From Gliomastix tumulicola (lineage: Eukaryota; Ascomycota; Sordariomycetes; Hypocreales; Bionectriaceae), in contig BCHX01000004.1 of assembly GCA_001599755.1 (NCBI GenBank), forward strand, positions 3,472,001 to 3,536,000: 64,000 bases of DNA, read 5' to 3'. A program made the translations under genes and the position numbers. Shown in pieces: positions 10,804-21,525 of the stretch (its first letter is position 1; each line of letters begins with the position of its first letter). The notes beneath the pieces were generated by a model. The model had not been told where the DNA came from. It did not search any database and saw only the letters and a list, made by a program, of their open reading frames with translations.

Positions 10804-13108
10804 GGTAGCAGGTCGGTGGCAGCGCTGTGCTCGCTACCGTCGGGAAGATCGTGAGGGAGTGGCTTTGCGGGGAACAAGAGGGACGGACAGCGGGCGAAGT
10901 CGTCGGATATGTGAGAGGAGTACAAAAAGATGGAGAGGAAGAGTCGGTCAATAAGAAATACTGGTATGGTTGGAGAGGGCCGTAAGGAGCAAAGACGGGA
11001 GGGAGAAGAAGGATATGGTAATCCTGGCGTCGGAGGTTGGAGAGGCAGGTGAGAGAACCTGCGCGCGCGGTCGCCGTAAACCTGAGGTTGGGGGCAGGCG
11101 ACTACTGGTAAAGGTATGGGATGTGCTAGCGTTGCTAGCAGAGATTGCCGCAGCCCGTGGGAGGATGTAGGGGATTGCAGGGAGGGACAAGAGAGTGGGA
11201 GGACTTGGCGCGGTGTGCCCGCCGTGGAGTTTATTTGGCTGCTGGGAGACGGGCAGGTGACATAAGAACCAGGCCACAGGGTCTATCACGGCGTTTGTTA
11301 GGCGTCCACGGGTAACGTATGTCTTACGAGCTGACAGGTAGAACAGCTGGCTGTTTGTTTGGATTTTCGAGGCTTGAGGCAGCAATTGTTGTGTCACGCC
11401 GTCCCATGGCAGACGCTCCCCAGCCAGTCCAATGGGCAGGGCAACGTGAACAATGAGGTGATGGTGCGTCAGACCAACAGAACGACGCCCTGCCTGCCTG
11501 CCTGCCTACTGCCTATCTTTAGACACAGTCAGGATCTATACCTAGTAGCCTCGGTCGCGTCGCACACACAAGGACAAGATGGTCAGACCAGGTACTGGTA
11601 GCTGCTACTGTATTCCTTCGGATGAGGCCAACAAAAAGAGTACCTTAGTAGCCGAGCGGCAACTGTTCTGCGGCCTGCGCTGCGTCAGAGCTACTTCTTG
11701 TTGTGTTCTCCCATTTTTTTCCAGTTCAGTGGGTGAAGCGGACTGTAAAATTTGGTAGGCGGGGTCGTACAACGCCTCCTTCGAGCTGTGTGCCTGAGAT
11801 TCGGGTGGAAGGTACCCCGTGCCCTTCACAACGCGACTTCCAGTCAATCACGTCAGCGTACCTCTGGGAAGGTACATGCTCGGGGCTCAGAGGTACCTTA
11901 CCTGCCGGCGGAGTGAAAAACTCAAAACGCCTTATCGATATCGTCGTGAACGCCTCACCCAGCCGCTCTTCGGTATTGATATATCGCCTTGCAACACATT
12001 CACTGAGCACCATGATTACAGGCAAAACGGTACCTACCAATGCATAACGCTACCGTCGGTAGGCATGCTTTCTGACATGGTCACGGAGTGAACGAGGCCC
12101 CTCCTGTTAGCGAGGATACCTAGCACCTGGTCCGTCGCCTGCGGCGTTTGCGTTTGCTTAGAAAGCCCCCCCGTGATAAAGCAGCCCAGTCATTCACTTC
12201 CTCTCCACCGAACAACAGAGCAAGCCCTCCCTCCCCCCAACGGGAACGCCCCCGCTCTCCAAACAAGTCGCCTGTAACAGCGAGGAGAGCTGAGAGGGCG
12301 GGCAATCTAACTACTGCGTCGAACTAGTAGAGGCCATTCATCCAGTCATGACCTCAGAGTCTCGTGCCAGGCACACGTGCACCAAGGCGAATAGCTAGTA
12401 GTGAAAAATTTCACATACCTGCCTTAGCTTCGGGGGGACGAACCAGCTTGAGGCTGTGCTGCTGTCTTTCCCGCCACGGCACGCGACCTCCTCCTCTTCC
12501 CCCCCTCCCCTCCCTTTCGTCGCCGCCGCCCCTCATCCTACCCTACAGGAACTTGTCTCGATGATCAGGTGCTTGCAGAATTTTCCCACCCCTTTGCCTC
12601 CAAGCCTGCTTGCTTGCTGTCTCTTTTGTTTCTTACCCCGTTTTTTTGTCAGTTCTAGACCGCCACTGTAGTGTTGCCTTGAGGAGCCCCGACCAACAGT
12701 TCGGACTTTGGCGTGCCCAAAACCTATCGGGATCGGCATCGCCCATGACGGTCCAGAACAGGAGATCGACCCCTCCAAGACGGTTGGCACGGAGTTCGCG
12801 AAGGCACGTCGGAGACTTTGACAAATCATCTATTTTCTATCTTGCTAAGACGCTGCTGCGTTTCCAAACATGCTGATGAGTGCTGTAGTTAATTTCGCCT
12901 CGAATCGAAAATGCAAGGCCAGATATTCAAGTAGTAGTAGTAATAAAAAGAAAACAAAGCGATCGAGTATTATAGGCAGCCAAGAGAAACAAAACATGCA
13001 ATTGGTATCACATCATTGCGTTCGTACAGTGCCAGACTTGAGGTTGGACAAAAGAAAAAGACAGGGCAGGATAGACAATTGAAGAAGAAGGCCACACTGC
13101 TCCACGTT
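10804..13108. other. 2.3-kb spacer: PP2C promoter and AXL2 3' flank
   Basis: No gene could be supported on either strand. Contents noted: a short CTGC tetramer repeat near 11489-11507; three GGTACC palindromes plus half-sites between 11811 and 12034; C-rich and T-rich tracts near 12216-12250 and 12480-12535. Confidence 0.45.
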
Positions 13109-15883
13109 TCAGAGGAAGGCCACGTAGCTCCCTTCGGACGCTTTGCCCGAGTCCTCTCTTCTCCAATTCGGCGGACCGCCGTCCAACTTCTCGTCCGCGT
13201 TCAGCCTCGAGAATCGACTCCTTGATGCCTTGGGCCTCACCCAGTTGGTCGGCTGATCAGAGGAGGAGCTTCCCGTGCGTTCCTCTGTTACAGTTTCGGG
13301 GGCCTTTGTAGATGGTCCGGCTGTTGCCTTGGTAGCAGGACTGGATGGTGCGAATGGGTTATCCCCCACGAGAGCCTTGTATGTTGTCGAAAGGCTGGGC
13401 TCGTTGCGCTTGTGATGTTGACCGATGATGCGCCAGTTCTCCGAGGAGCCGAACGATGTCTCAGTCATCAGGCTCCTCAGACCACTATGAGGGTCGTTGC
13501 CGAGCCAAGAACCGTCCGTGGTCCGATGGCCTGCCCACTGCTGACTGGACAGTCTGACGCTGCTGGGGAGCGGCAACTCGGGCACCTGCTCTCCAGACTC
13601 GCTCCCATGAAGCGTACTCCAATCTTTCTCTGATCCTGAACCGTCCTTGCCTGTGGCCTTTTGGGGATACGGAGTCGCTGGCTTCGTCGTTTTGGTCGTA
13701 GCCGCACCTGCACCTGCAGTCGCGGTGGCTGACACTGTAGCTGCTGCTGCCGCCGCCGCCGCCGCCGCCGTTGCTGCTGTGGCATCCGTTCTCATGCTAT
13801 TGCGGCGAGAGGATGGGAGGGCCGCCGAGCTTGAGGTTATCGTGGAGTAGAACCCTGTCGATCGATCATTGCCCCCTCTGCCCAGATCCGAGAGGAGTGG
13901 CAAGCTTGGCACTTCTTCAAGCGCGGGGATAGTCAACTCTAAGCCGCCGCGGAAGGTCTGCTCGCCAGTCCGAGACAGAAAAGGAGGTGTCGGGAGGAGT
14001 TGATGCGTTGAGAGAGGTATCGTAACGTCCGATGCACGGCTCTTGGCAGATATCTCGCTTCTCATAGCAGTTGGTGTCCTCTCCACTGTGAACCACGACT
14101 GTCCAGCATCTGTGTCTGCATCGCCCGTGACCGGGCGTCTCAGAGGCCCGGCGTCATGCGTCATGTATTCGCGCATAGTATCTCGCGAGGAGAAGCTACC
14201 CAACGTGTCGGATGATCTTGAGGAGTTGTGAGAAGGCGCAAGAGCAGCAGCTCGGGGGGGAGCAGGCTTCTCATTGCGGAATGCAAGCGACTCAGGGCCT
14301 GCGGACGTCCCCAGTCTCTCCACACCCTGAGACGACCCATTGACCCGGAGACTGCTCAGGATAGGATTGGATATCTTGGTGCGCAGCTTCTTCTGCGTCC
14401 TCGACCGGCTACTCCTTCTCCTCCGAAGGCAGCAAATGAGAAGCATGATGAGCAATGCCACAGCGAGAATCGGCAAAATAGTGGCCAGCAGTATTGTTCC
14501 GGTGCCGATACCGCCCGCATCCTCCTCATCTTTGTCGTTGTCGGCCTTCTCATTGTTTGTCTTCCGAGGAGTCTGTGATGTCGAGGCGGTGGCTGTAGAT
14601 GACATTGTCGTTTTCCCGTTCGGGGCCAAATAAGTCATCTGGAGTGCCTCGGTCTCTCGCGCACCCGAACTTTTCGAAGTAGCTTCTATGAAGATTTGCG
14701 CCGTGCCTTTGGCCGACTTAGGAACCTTGCCCTCGATCTTGAGGTCGTTCAGAGAAAGCCAGCCCTGCTCAGGTTTTGTCTCGATTCTGACTTCGATATC
14801 GTCCGGGTCGCGGAAGTGTTGTGACAGGTCGAGGCTGAAGTCTTCGCCCGGTGTTGCCTTCACATCGTGGAATGTGGTTTCGAAAAGGCCGGTCGCGACA
14901 TTGACCTGCGCCAATATCTCAAGAGAATCTGAGTACACATCTGTAAAGGTCACTGTGAAGTTGGACGAATGGTCGTCTTTCTTTGGGGTCCCCTTGAGAA
15001 CCCAGGTATCAGGATCGAAGGAGAGCCATCCAGGCAGAGAATCAGCAGTCGCATTCAGCTCCCCTGGCTTCACCGGGCGGCCATCAAGGCGGATGCCGTT
15101 AGCCAGTCCGTCAAACTCCAGCGATGATCCCCTGGATGCATTCAGCTCGACAACAGGGTTGTCGGCGGAGATCTTGTGGCTTCCAACCACGATTGAAAAC
15201 TCGATCGTACTCGAGGAGAAGCCCTCAATGTCGGAAGCCACGAGCCGGACGTCGAATCTCTGCGGAGGTTGGTATAAGGCTTCGGGTCCCGGGGTCTGCC
15301 CGGAGAAGGTCAGGCGGTCCGCGTCGAATCTGATCCACGCCGGCAGGGGGCTGCTGTCTCCAGAGCTGGCGTAGTAGTTGATCATGCCCGGCTTGTGCTT
15401 GAAAGTCTCTGCATCGAAGGCGTAGGTAAAGTCGGCGGCGGGATACGAGATGATGGAAGACGGCGCCGAGTAGTCCCCAAATCGCTTGATTTGTTCCGAG
15501 ATGGGTACCTTGACTGATGGGCCATCGTCCTTGGACACAACTATGGTCGATTGCATAGTCACGGAGCCCGTGTCATCGCTGGCAACAATCTCAAACGGCT
15601 GGCCGACAAGCTCTTGGTCTGGTGGAACTGCCGAATCTTCAGGAACCCCAAACAGCCGGCGCTCCTCCTTTTCGAATGACAACCAGTCCGGGTGGTTGCC
15701 GAGGGCGTATGTGAGGTTCAGGTCGGACCTGAAGGTATGAGGAGAGAAGACATAGCTGTAGAGGTTGCCTATCCTCGCAACCGGGGGAAGCTGGGCATTG
15801 TATGGGAAGGATATGGTGGGCTCTCCTCCGGCAAAGGTAGAAAGCGTATGCACAAGAAGAAGCAGTCGGGCGATGGAGATCAT
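13109..15883 (-). CDS. AXL2: Axl2-like cadherin-fold type I membrane protein
   Basis: One exon, 924 aa. Residues 1-20 are a signal peptide ending near FAGGE. Residues about 22-430 hold repeated dystroglycan-type cadherin-like (CADG) modules, seen from recurrent LPxWLSFD/PAWIRFD, GTP and F/Y-V-x-ASD motifs with N-glycosylation sites. A transmembrane helix at about 455-480 (TILLATILPILAVALLIMLL) is followed by CCLRRRR as a stop-transfer signal. The remaining about 440 residues are a Ser/Pro-rich cytoplasmic tail. Axl2/Bud10 marks sites of polarised growth and septin organisation in yeast; in filamentous fungi the homologue is linked to septation or conidiation (family knowledge). The tail contains a poly-Ala run coded by 13741-13783, a likely length-variable site. 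Confidence 0.87.
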   Translation of the reverse strand: MISIARLLLLVHTLSTFAGGEPTISFPYNAQLPPVARIGNLYSYVFSPHTFRSDLNLTYALGNHPDWLSFEKEERRLFGVPEDSAVPPDQELVGQPFEIVASDDTGSVTMQSTIVVSKDDGPSVKVPISEQIKRFGDYSAPSSIISYPAADFTYAFDAETFKHKPGMINYYASSGDSSPLPAWIRFDADRLTFSGQTPGPEALYQPPQRFDVRLVASDIEGFSSSTIEFSIVVGSHKISADNPVVELNASRGSSLEFDGLANGIRLDGRPVKPGELNATADSLPGWLSFDPDTWVLKGTPKKDDHSSNFTVTFTDVYSDSLEILAQVNVATGLFETTFHDVKATPGEDFSLDLSQHFRDPDDIEVRIETKPEQGWLSLNDLKIEGKVPKSAKGTAQIFIEATSKSSGARETEALQMTYLAPNGKTTMSSTATASTSQTPRKTNNEKADNDKDEEDAGGIGTGTILLATILPILAVALLIMLLICCLRRRRSSRSRTQKKLRTKISNPILSSLRVNGSSQGVERLGTSAGPESLAFRNEKPAPPRAAALAPSHNSSRSSDTLGSFSSRDTMREYMTHDAGPLRRPVTGDADTDAGQSWFTVERTPTAMRSEISAKSRASDVTIPLSTHQLLPTPPFLSRTGEQTFRGGLELTIPALEEVPSLPLLSDLGRGGNDRSTGFYSTITSSSAALPSSRRNSMRTDATAATAAAAAAAAAATVSATATAGAGAATTKTTKPATPYPQKATGKDGSGSEKDWSTLHGSESGEQVPELPLPSSVRLSSQQWAGHRTTDGSWLGNDPHSGLRSLMTETSFGSSENWRIIGQHHKRNEPSLSTTYKALVGDNPFAPSSPATKATAGPSTKAPETVTEERTGSSSSDQPTNWVRPKASRSRFSRLNADEKLDGGPPNWRREDSGKASEGSYVAFL
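13741..13783. repeat. GCN trinucleotide repeat coding poly-Ala in AXL2
   Basis: On the coding strand this is an interrupted GCC/GCA/GCT run encoding about 11 consecutive alanines within an Ala/Thr-rich part of the cytoplasmic tail. Confidence 0.85.
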
Positions 15884-16907
15884 GGTAGCCTAACGATGAC
15901 CTCGGTCTATTTCCAGATGTTCACCTGGAAGACTGCGAAGCCCAAGAAGAGACGATTGACAGAGCAGAGTCAAGGAGAGAGAGAAAGAGAACTCCAAACT
16001 GGGCGAGCAAGAGGGAGATGCCAGGCATGGCCAGTCTATGTCATCCCTCGGGGACATCACACGGATGCCCTTCCGACGATGCGGAGGGGCAGGGCACTGA
16101 GGCGATACCAATCCCTTCATTCCTGGACGATGAATCACTTTACCTACTAGGAAGACCAGCTCCTCGGCTTGCGGTGGCTGAAGGTGGCTCCTGGGTGCCC
16201 TTCCATTACAAGCAGTGGTAGGTCGTGTCTTAATGGCCGCCCTGTGTGGCTAGTGCCATGGGGAAGCGAGCAAATCCCGAGGCTGGGAGCTGTCTCTGTG
16301 CATTCCTGCGCGAGGTTCGCGACGCTGACGTGTTAGAAAGTGAGACATTAGATGCCGCCTGCTGGGAGGCCGTAGCTGGACACCAAGCGGGATATGGGCT
16401 CTCAGGCATGGTAGCCTTGAATATTGGGAAAAAGTGTAGCAAGCGAGGTGTGAAGTGCGCATGGGGCACCGCATTCAGTTCCATCACTCGGAGCGTGACA
16501 GCTCAAGTGAGAAGTGCATTTGTTAAGATGGCCTGACGATCCATATCGTGGACGGAGGCAGCTTGTCCAACTGGCAGCAGGTGCCTCGGACCGCACCTTC
16601 CCTGGACTCCGTAGGCGGTTCTGGCCCCTCCAGGACCCTTTATCTTTGCGCAATCGCCTTATCGCCCCGTCGCCCGCACTGAAATTCACTGGGCAGCTCC
16701 TGGCCCCGGATCAACTCTCTCGAGGACGGGGGGAGTTAAGACCGGAGGTAGCAAAGAAGGCAATCAAATATAATCTGCTCACCCATCAGTCTGTGTCCTG
16801 GGCATCACCGTGACACCTCGAAAATCCTGCTCTTGTCTCTGCGCGCTCTCCCTTGACCCAAACTGCCCGCACTGCACCTCACGCGACAGGACACACTGAA
16901 AGTGGCC
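15884..16907. other. Divergent promoter region, AXL2 / EFM6
   Basis: About 1 kb between two genes transcribed away from each other. No coding exon, TATA box or repeat that I could defend. Confidence 0.5.
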
Positions 16908-17951
16908 ATGGACCCCACTCTGCCCACTGAAGCGAGGAGAAGCCCCTCGCCATCCCCTCCCTTGAACCCCGTGGCCTTTTGCGAGGACTTCGCGCCGCTG
17001 CCCACGCTCAAGGCCAGCGGGAACACGGACATCACCTTTGACGGGCAGCTCGGCCGGCCCTTGAAGCTACACGAGGATGTACGGACTGGATGTGGTGGTC
17101 AGACGTGGCCGGCGGGCATGGTGATGGGGAAGCACTTGCTGCGCTACCATCGGGATGAGCTCGAGTCCGCGAGGATGTATGTCTCTCACCACACCACTAC
17201 GTTTGATCCCGCCTTGATTACATTGTTGAAGTAAGCTGACTGGCGTTCACTGCGGAACAAAGACTGGAACTCGGTGCTGGTAGTGGTCTGGTTGGCCTGA
17301 GCGTCGCCCTGGAGTGCAGACTCCAGAGCAAGTTGCTCGTCACCGATCAGTTGGCCATGCTGGACCTCATGGAGCACAACATCCAACTGAACGACCTCCA
17401 GGATCGGGCGGCTGCCATGATTCTCAACTGGTGCGTCTCAGAACACCCGAAGGCTTGGAACCTTGGAGCGCGCTGATCCCAGAACTTCCCCTCACTCCCT
17501 CCCCGATTATTGCTTGCTCGGTCTAACGCGAAGATACCATTTTCTCACCCACAGGGGAGAGCCACTGCCCGCAGCGGTCATTGAACAGAAACCCAACGTT
17601 ATCATCGCCGCCGAGTGCGTCTACTTCGAGCCGGCCTTCCCATTACTCATGCAGACGCTCAAGGACCTGCTCGAGCTCAGCCCGGACGCCGTGGTGTACT
17701 TCTGCTTCAAGAAGCGGAGAAGGGCCGATATGAATTTTGTCAAGAAGGCAAAGAAGGCCTTCCTCGTAGATGAGATCTTCGATGAGGACCGCCCCGTCTT
17801 CTCGCGGTCGGGGCTCTTCCTCTTCTCGTTCAGGAGCCGACATGCAACTCCTAGCGTTGCTGTCGTGGTGCCTGAGGCTGCCACCCGTGACAAGACGACT
17901 GACGAGTCAGAGACGCTGTTGGACACAGACAGTGGGATACACATGACTTAG
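16908..17951 (+). CDS. EFM6: Protein-lysine N-methyltransferase EFM6-like
   Basis: Exons 16908..17176, 17263..17430 and 17555..17951 give 277 aa, all in frame. ATG at 16908 is preferred over the upstream GTG frame. The SAM-binding motif I, ILELGAGSGLVGLSVALE (about 90-107), is completed exactly across intron 1. It is followed by an acidic post-motif-I strand (TDQ), NWGEPLP, and the seven-beta-strand end VIIAAECVYFEPAFPLL with YFCFKKRRRADMNF. This layout is the METTL21/EFM family, and the KKRR block fits EFM6, which methylates a lysine of translation elongation factor 1A in yeast (family knowledge). Exact substrate here is inferred. The gene stands alone between wide spacers. Confidence 0.82.
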
Positions 17952-18903
17952 TGCTCTTCGGGCCTGAATGTGCTTTAACTTTGACGGCGCGAGTGCGAGT
18001 CGGTTGGGTGACCCATCGGAAGAGTCGTGAGGCCGACCGACTCATGCACCGGCGCACCTGTCTCCTCCCCCCTTGGACGGACTTTGATTCTTGCATTTTC
18101 TTTTCAGCGAGGTGTCGAGTGTCTTAAGAAGCATGATCATGATAGCGTCATTCAATTAACTTGATACTCCCGTTCCCCGTTCCGGGCGCCAGAAGCTGTG
18201 ATGGGCGCGGCTGTGCGACGCACGTGGTGTGTGACAGGTGTTTCCCGTCCGGTCCTCCAGCACCAGATGACGACTGTGAAGAGTGCAAAAGAGCAAAAGA
18301 ACTCACAGTGCGACATCTCACACGCCGGGGTAGTGGAGGGTCGGGTTCGCACTGGCACACCACTTCAACTCGTCCACCCGAAGGTGTGTGGTAGGTCTCC
18401 CTCCTTCGACCACAGTGATGAGAAATACTCACAGGCAAGAGGGGGCATCCAAACCGGTTTGCCGACCTGGCAGACCGAACGGGCCTAGCCCACCATGCGC
18501 GACTAGCAGCGCGGATGACGAGTCCGGAACGCACGAGCTCGGAAACATGACACAGCCTCAGAGTGAAATTTGGATGTGCAGGCCTCGGGTCAGGCCTGGC
18601 TCTGGTTGCATTTTCGTGGTCAATGCCGTGATTGCATTCCGTGCGACGCAGAGAGTGCGGGGGAATTCGCACAAGCACAGAGGCCGTCTCCATGATGCAT
18701 TGTCCCTCTTGTCCAAGGAGGGGGGAGGGGATGAGGGATGAGGGCTGGAAAAAGACCTTTTGGTGCAAATATTCTCACCTCTTGCATGCTGTTGCTAATA
18801 CTGCTGGAGCCCTCTCGTGTCCACGGAAAGCAGAAAGGTGGAACACGCAAAAGTCAAGCATTGGATGGCAGTGTTGGCAGGGGCCGGCAACAGGCACCCG
18901 GTC

Positions 18904-18965
18904 GCTCTGATTGGCTGTGTGCCTGACCTGACGCAGGGGTTCTGCTGGCAGCGACCAATCAGAGC
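18904..18965. promoter_or_regulatory. Inverted pair of CCAAT-binding-complex sites
   Basis: GCTCTGATTGG at 18904-18914 and its exact reverse complement CCAATCAGAGC at 18955-18965 form an 11-bp inverted repeat, each arm holding a CCAATCA consensus for the fungal HAP/CBC complex. They lie about 750-810 bp before the start of the Asp f 7-like gene. Binding is inferred from the motif. Confidence 0.5.
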
Positions 18966-19538
18966 AGCATCCAGGGCAGGGAGGCCCCCATAGAGGGTCC
19001 CCAAACTCCCTAGACTGCCTCCCCGGTCCACGGGCTTTTACGCCACGCCACGCGGACCAGCCATTGGCAACTTGTTGGAAGCAGAAAGGAACAAGAAAAA
19101 CTGCGCATGGGGACGCCTGACACGGGCCACGGCAGCTAAAGCACCTGCAAGGTTCCTGCAAGGGAGAGGGATTAAAAAAAGAAATGGAGAACGGGAGCAA
19201 GGAACAAGTCAGGCACCGCTCCACCCACCACCTCAGGTCGGGTCAGGTCAGGCTGCCTCAGGGCCCTTCAGAGACTGCCAGCTCAGCTCGAGCCAGCTCG
19301 AGCCAGACCGACCCGATCTCTTATAAGAAGCGTCGATCCGGCCCACTCGGAATGGCTTGTCTGTTTCTTCCCCAACCCTTCCTTGATGGACAGCACCTCT
19401 CTCCTTTGACATACCGTCTTTTGCCTTCTTCCCAACGTTTAACTTTCGTTCCTGAGCTGGCTGAAGCCACCCAGATATTGTCAACAAACAAACAAACAAA
19501 TCAACAACACTCTTGAGCAGAAGTCAGGACTTCGCTGC

Positions 19539-19546
19539 TATTTAAA
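19539..19546 (+). promoter_or_regulatory. TATA-like box of the Asp f 7-like gene
   Basis: TATTTAAA, 173 nt before the ATG. The following leader is pyrimidine-rich and has no upstream ATG, as expected for a strongly expressed gene. Confidence 0.45.
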
Positions 19547-19718
19547 CCCCCTGTCTCTCCCTCGACTTGCACACACACCTTCTTTGCCTGACGAACCCAC
19601 GGTCCGTCCTATCTTGTTGAACAGGATCTTCGAAACCAGTCCCTTCCTTCACGACAGTATCTAGAAAACAAGTCTGAGACTTAACTCTACCACCCTCAGC
19701 CACCCATTTCATTTCATC

Positions 19719-20552
19719 ATGAAGACCTTTGCTGCCGCCATTCTCCTCGGCCTTGCTGCCGCCCAGCCCAGCGGTCACGGCCGTCACGGTCACAAGGCCC
19801 GCCACAACGTCCACCACCCTCGGCCTGTCGTCACTGAGACGGAATGGGTCACTGAGATCCAGACCGTCTACGCCCACATCGACGGCACCACGACTCGCCT
19901 CGAGACGGCCATCCAGGACCTGCCCGCTCCCACGTCGTCCTCCCCCAGCGAGGACAACGGCCAGTTCATCGAGGCTCCCTCCTCCGAGCAGCCGGCCCCT
20001 GCCCCCGAGCCCACCACCTCCTCTGTGGTGGCCCCTCCCCCTGCTCCCCCGGCCGCTGAGCCCACCACCATCACCACCAGCACCACTACCCAGGCTGCTC
20101 CCCCTCCCCCTCCTCCTGAGCCTACCACCTCCACGTCTACCTCCACCACGGCCGCTGCTCCCGCTGCCCCCTCGGCGCCGGCCACGGACAACGAGAGCCG
20201 TGACGACACGGCCGGCTCCGGCGGTGTCACCCGCTCCGGCGACCTGACCTACTACACCGTCGGCATGGGCGCCTGCGGCGAGGACGACACGGGCGCCGAC
20301 AACTCCCAGAACATCGTCGCCATCTCCCACCTCCTCATGGGCACCCAGTCCAACGGCAACCCCATGTGCGGCCAGACCATCACCATCAACACGGCCGACG
20401 GCAAGACGGCCAGCGCCGTCGTCAAGGACAAGTGCATGGGCTGCGCCATCACCGACATCGACGTCTCCGAGAAGGTCTTCACGGCGCTCTTCGGCTCGCT
20501 CGAGGGCGGCCGTCTGCCCGTCACCTGGTCGTTTGACTCGTACACCGTCTAA
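19719..20552 (+). CDS. Secreted Asp f 7-like protein, double-psi beta-barrel domain
   Basis: Single exon, 277 aa. MKTFAAAILLGLAAA is a clear signal peptide. Residues about 35-65 form a short conserved N-terminal block (VVTETEWVTEIQTVYAHIDG). Residues about 70-165 are a Pro/Thr/Ser linker, probably O-glycosylated. From about 172 a RlpA/barwin-like double-psi beta-barrel follows, with GDLTYYTVGMGACGEDD, NPMCGQTI, KDKCMGC and a closing LPVTWSFD; the cysteines match the riboflavin-aldehyde-forming-enzyme/Asp f 7 group. Such proteins are extracellular or cell-wall associated; enzymatic activity is not established for most (family knowledge). The codons are almost all C-ending, indicating high expression. 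Leader and promoter features support the ATG at 19719. Confidence 0.88.
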   Translation: MKTFAAAILLGLAAAQPSGHGRHGHKARHNVHHPRPVVTETEWVTEIQTVYAHIDGTTTRLETAIQDLPAPTSSSPSEDNGQFIEAPSSEQPAPAPEPTTSSVVAPPPAPPAAEPTTITTSTTTQAAPPPPPPEPTTSTSTSTTAAAPAAPSAPATDNESRDDTAGSGGVTRSGDLTYYTVGMGACGEDDTGADNSQNIVAISHLLMGTQSNGNPMCGQTITINTADGKTASAVVKDKCMGCAITDIDVSEKVFTALFGSLEGGRLPVTWSFDSYTV

Positions 20553-21525
20553 GAGACGGGGGTGTGCCCATGGGTTCCCTCGACGGCTGCGCAGGCTCCG
20601 TCGTCGTCGTCGGCGGCCTTACCTTCTGCCTCCCCTTGCTTGGGGTTCAGATGAAAAGGGATTTACAAAACAAAATGGTACAAAAGATACACAAAAAAAA
20701 AAAGTTTTGGTTAAACAGGAATTGGATATCGGCAAATAGAAGGACCAAGGTTAAGCCTCGGAGTTGAAAAACAACATCCACGGATAAGAGGCATCAACGA
20801 TTATGAACCAACGGTTGGGTACAAGTAGCCAGCAGATTCACTCGCTTATTACACACACTGCTGGTCTACCTCGGGGGCGTTTCATCCTTTTTCTATACTT
20901 CACTTCTTTGTATATATATCATTCTTTCAAGATCTTGACCTGGCATACGTCCCATGCAACGAGTGCCGAGAAAGTGTGTGCATATAAGTAGTGTGTCCTC
21001 ATTTCAGTCAGTGATAGTAGCTCCTTATAAAGCCGGCGCAAAGGATGCAACTACGTCGAGAATATGGAACGCTTGGAGTACCATGCCAACAGAATCGCGG
21101 TGTGACAACGTAAGTCCTCAGATAATTACTTACATAGTAGGTATTAAATACCCGGGTATCTAATCGATGATGACTAAGCAAAAAGGTCATATTTTTTGAA
21201 ACAGGTACAACTGGCGAGAGTCTAGAGTATCACATGGCCTAGTAAACATCCCCATCGCACGACCCATTCCACCGCATGTTACAAGTGTAACCACGATGCC
21301 CTCGTGGTGGTAAAAGTAGTATGCTAGAGTATCGCTGCAAATCACATGCCAACGCCCCCTTTGTGTGGATGCCACCCTGAGTGTTAAACTCCCTTTGGAC
21401 GCCTAATAGCGTCGAAGACCTCGAAACCGCAAAGAATAGAATGCAACATAGCAACGTCAAAAATGCACAATGGGTCATTGACCCCGGTTTTGCCCAGTAA
21501 AACAAGCTTGATATGCAGTGGGCTC
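20553..21525. other. Convergent spacer, Asp f 7-like / CCZ1
   Basis: AT-richer than neighbours and without a supported ORF. It contains an A-rich tract near 20692-20704 and a 12-bp palindrome at 21148-21159. Confidence 0.5.

Larger units (their letters stand above)
17952..19718. other. 1.8-kb upstream region of the secreted-protein gene
   Basis: No supported ORF. It contains an inverted pair of CCAATCA elements at 18904-18965, an ACAA-rich run at 19484-19500, and TATA-like sequences TTATAAGA (near 19320) and TATTTAAA (19539-19546). Confidence 0.5.

Noticed and set aside
21148..21159. 12-bp palindrome ATACCCGGGTAT
   Set aside because: Single occurrence between convergent 3' ends with no partner or context.
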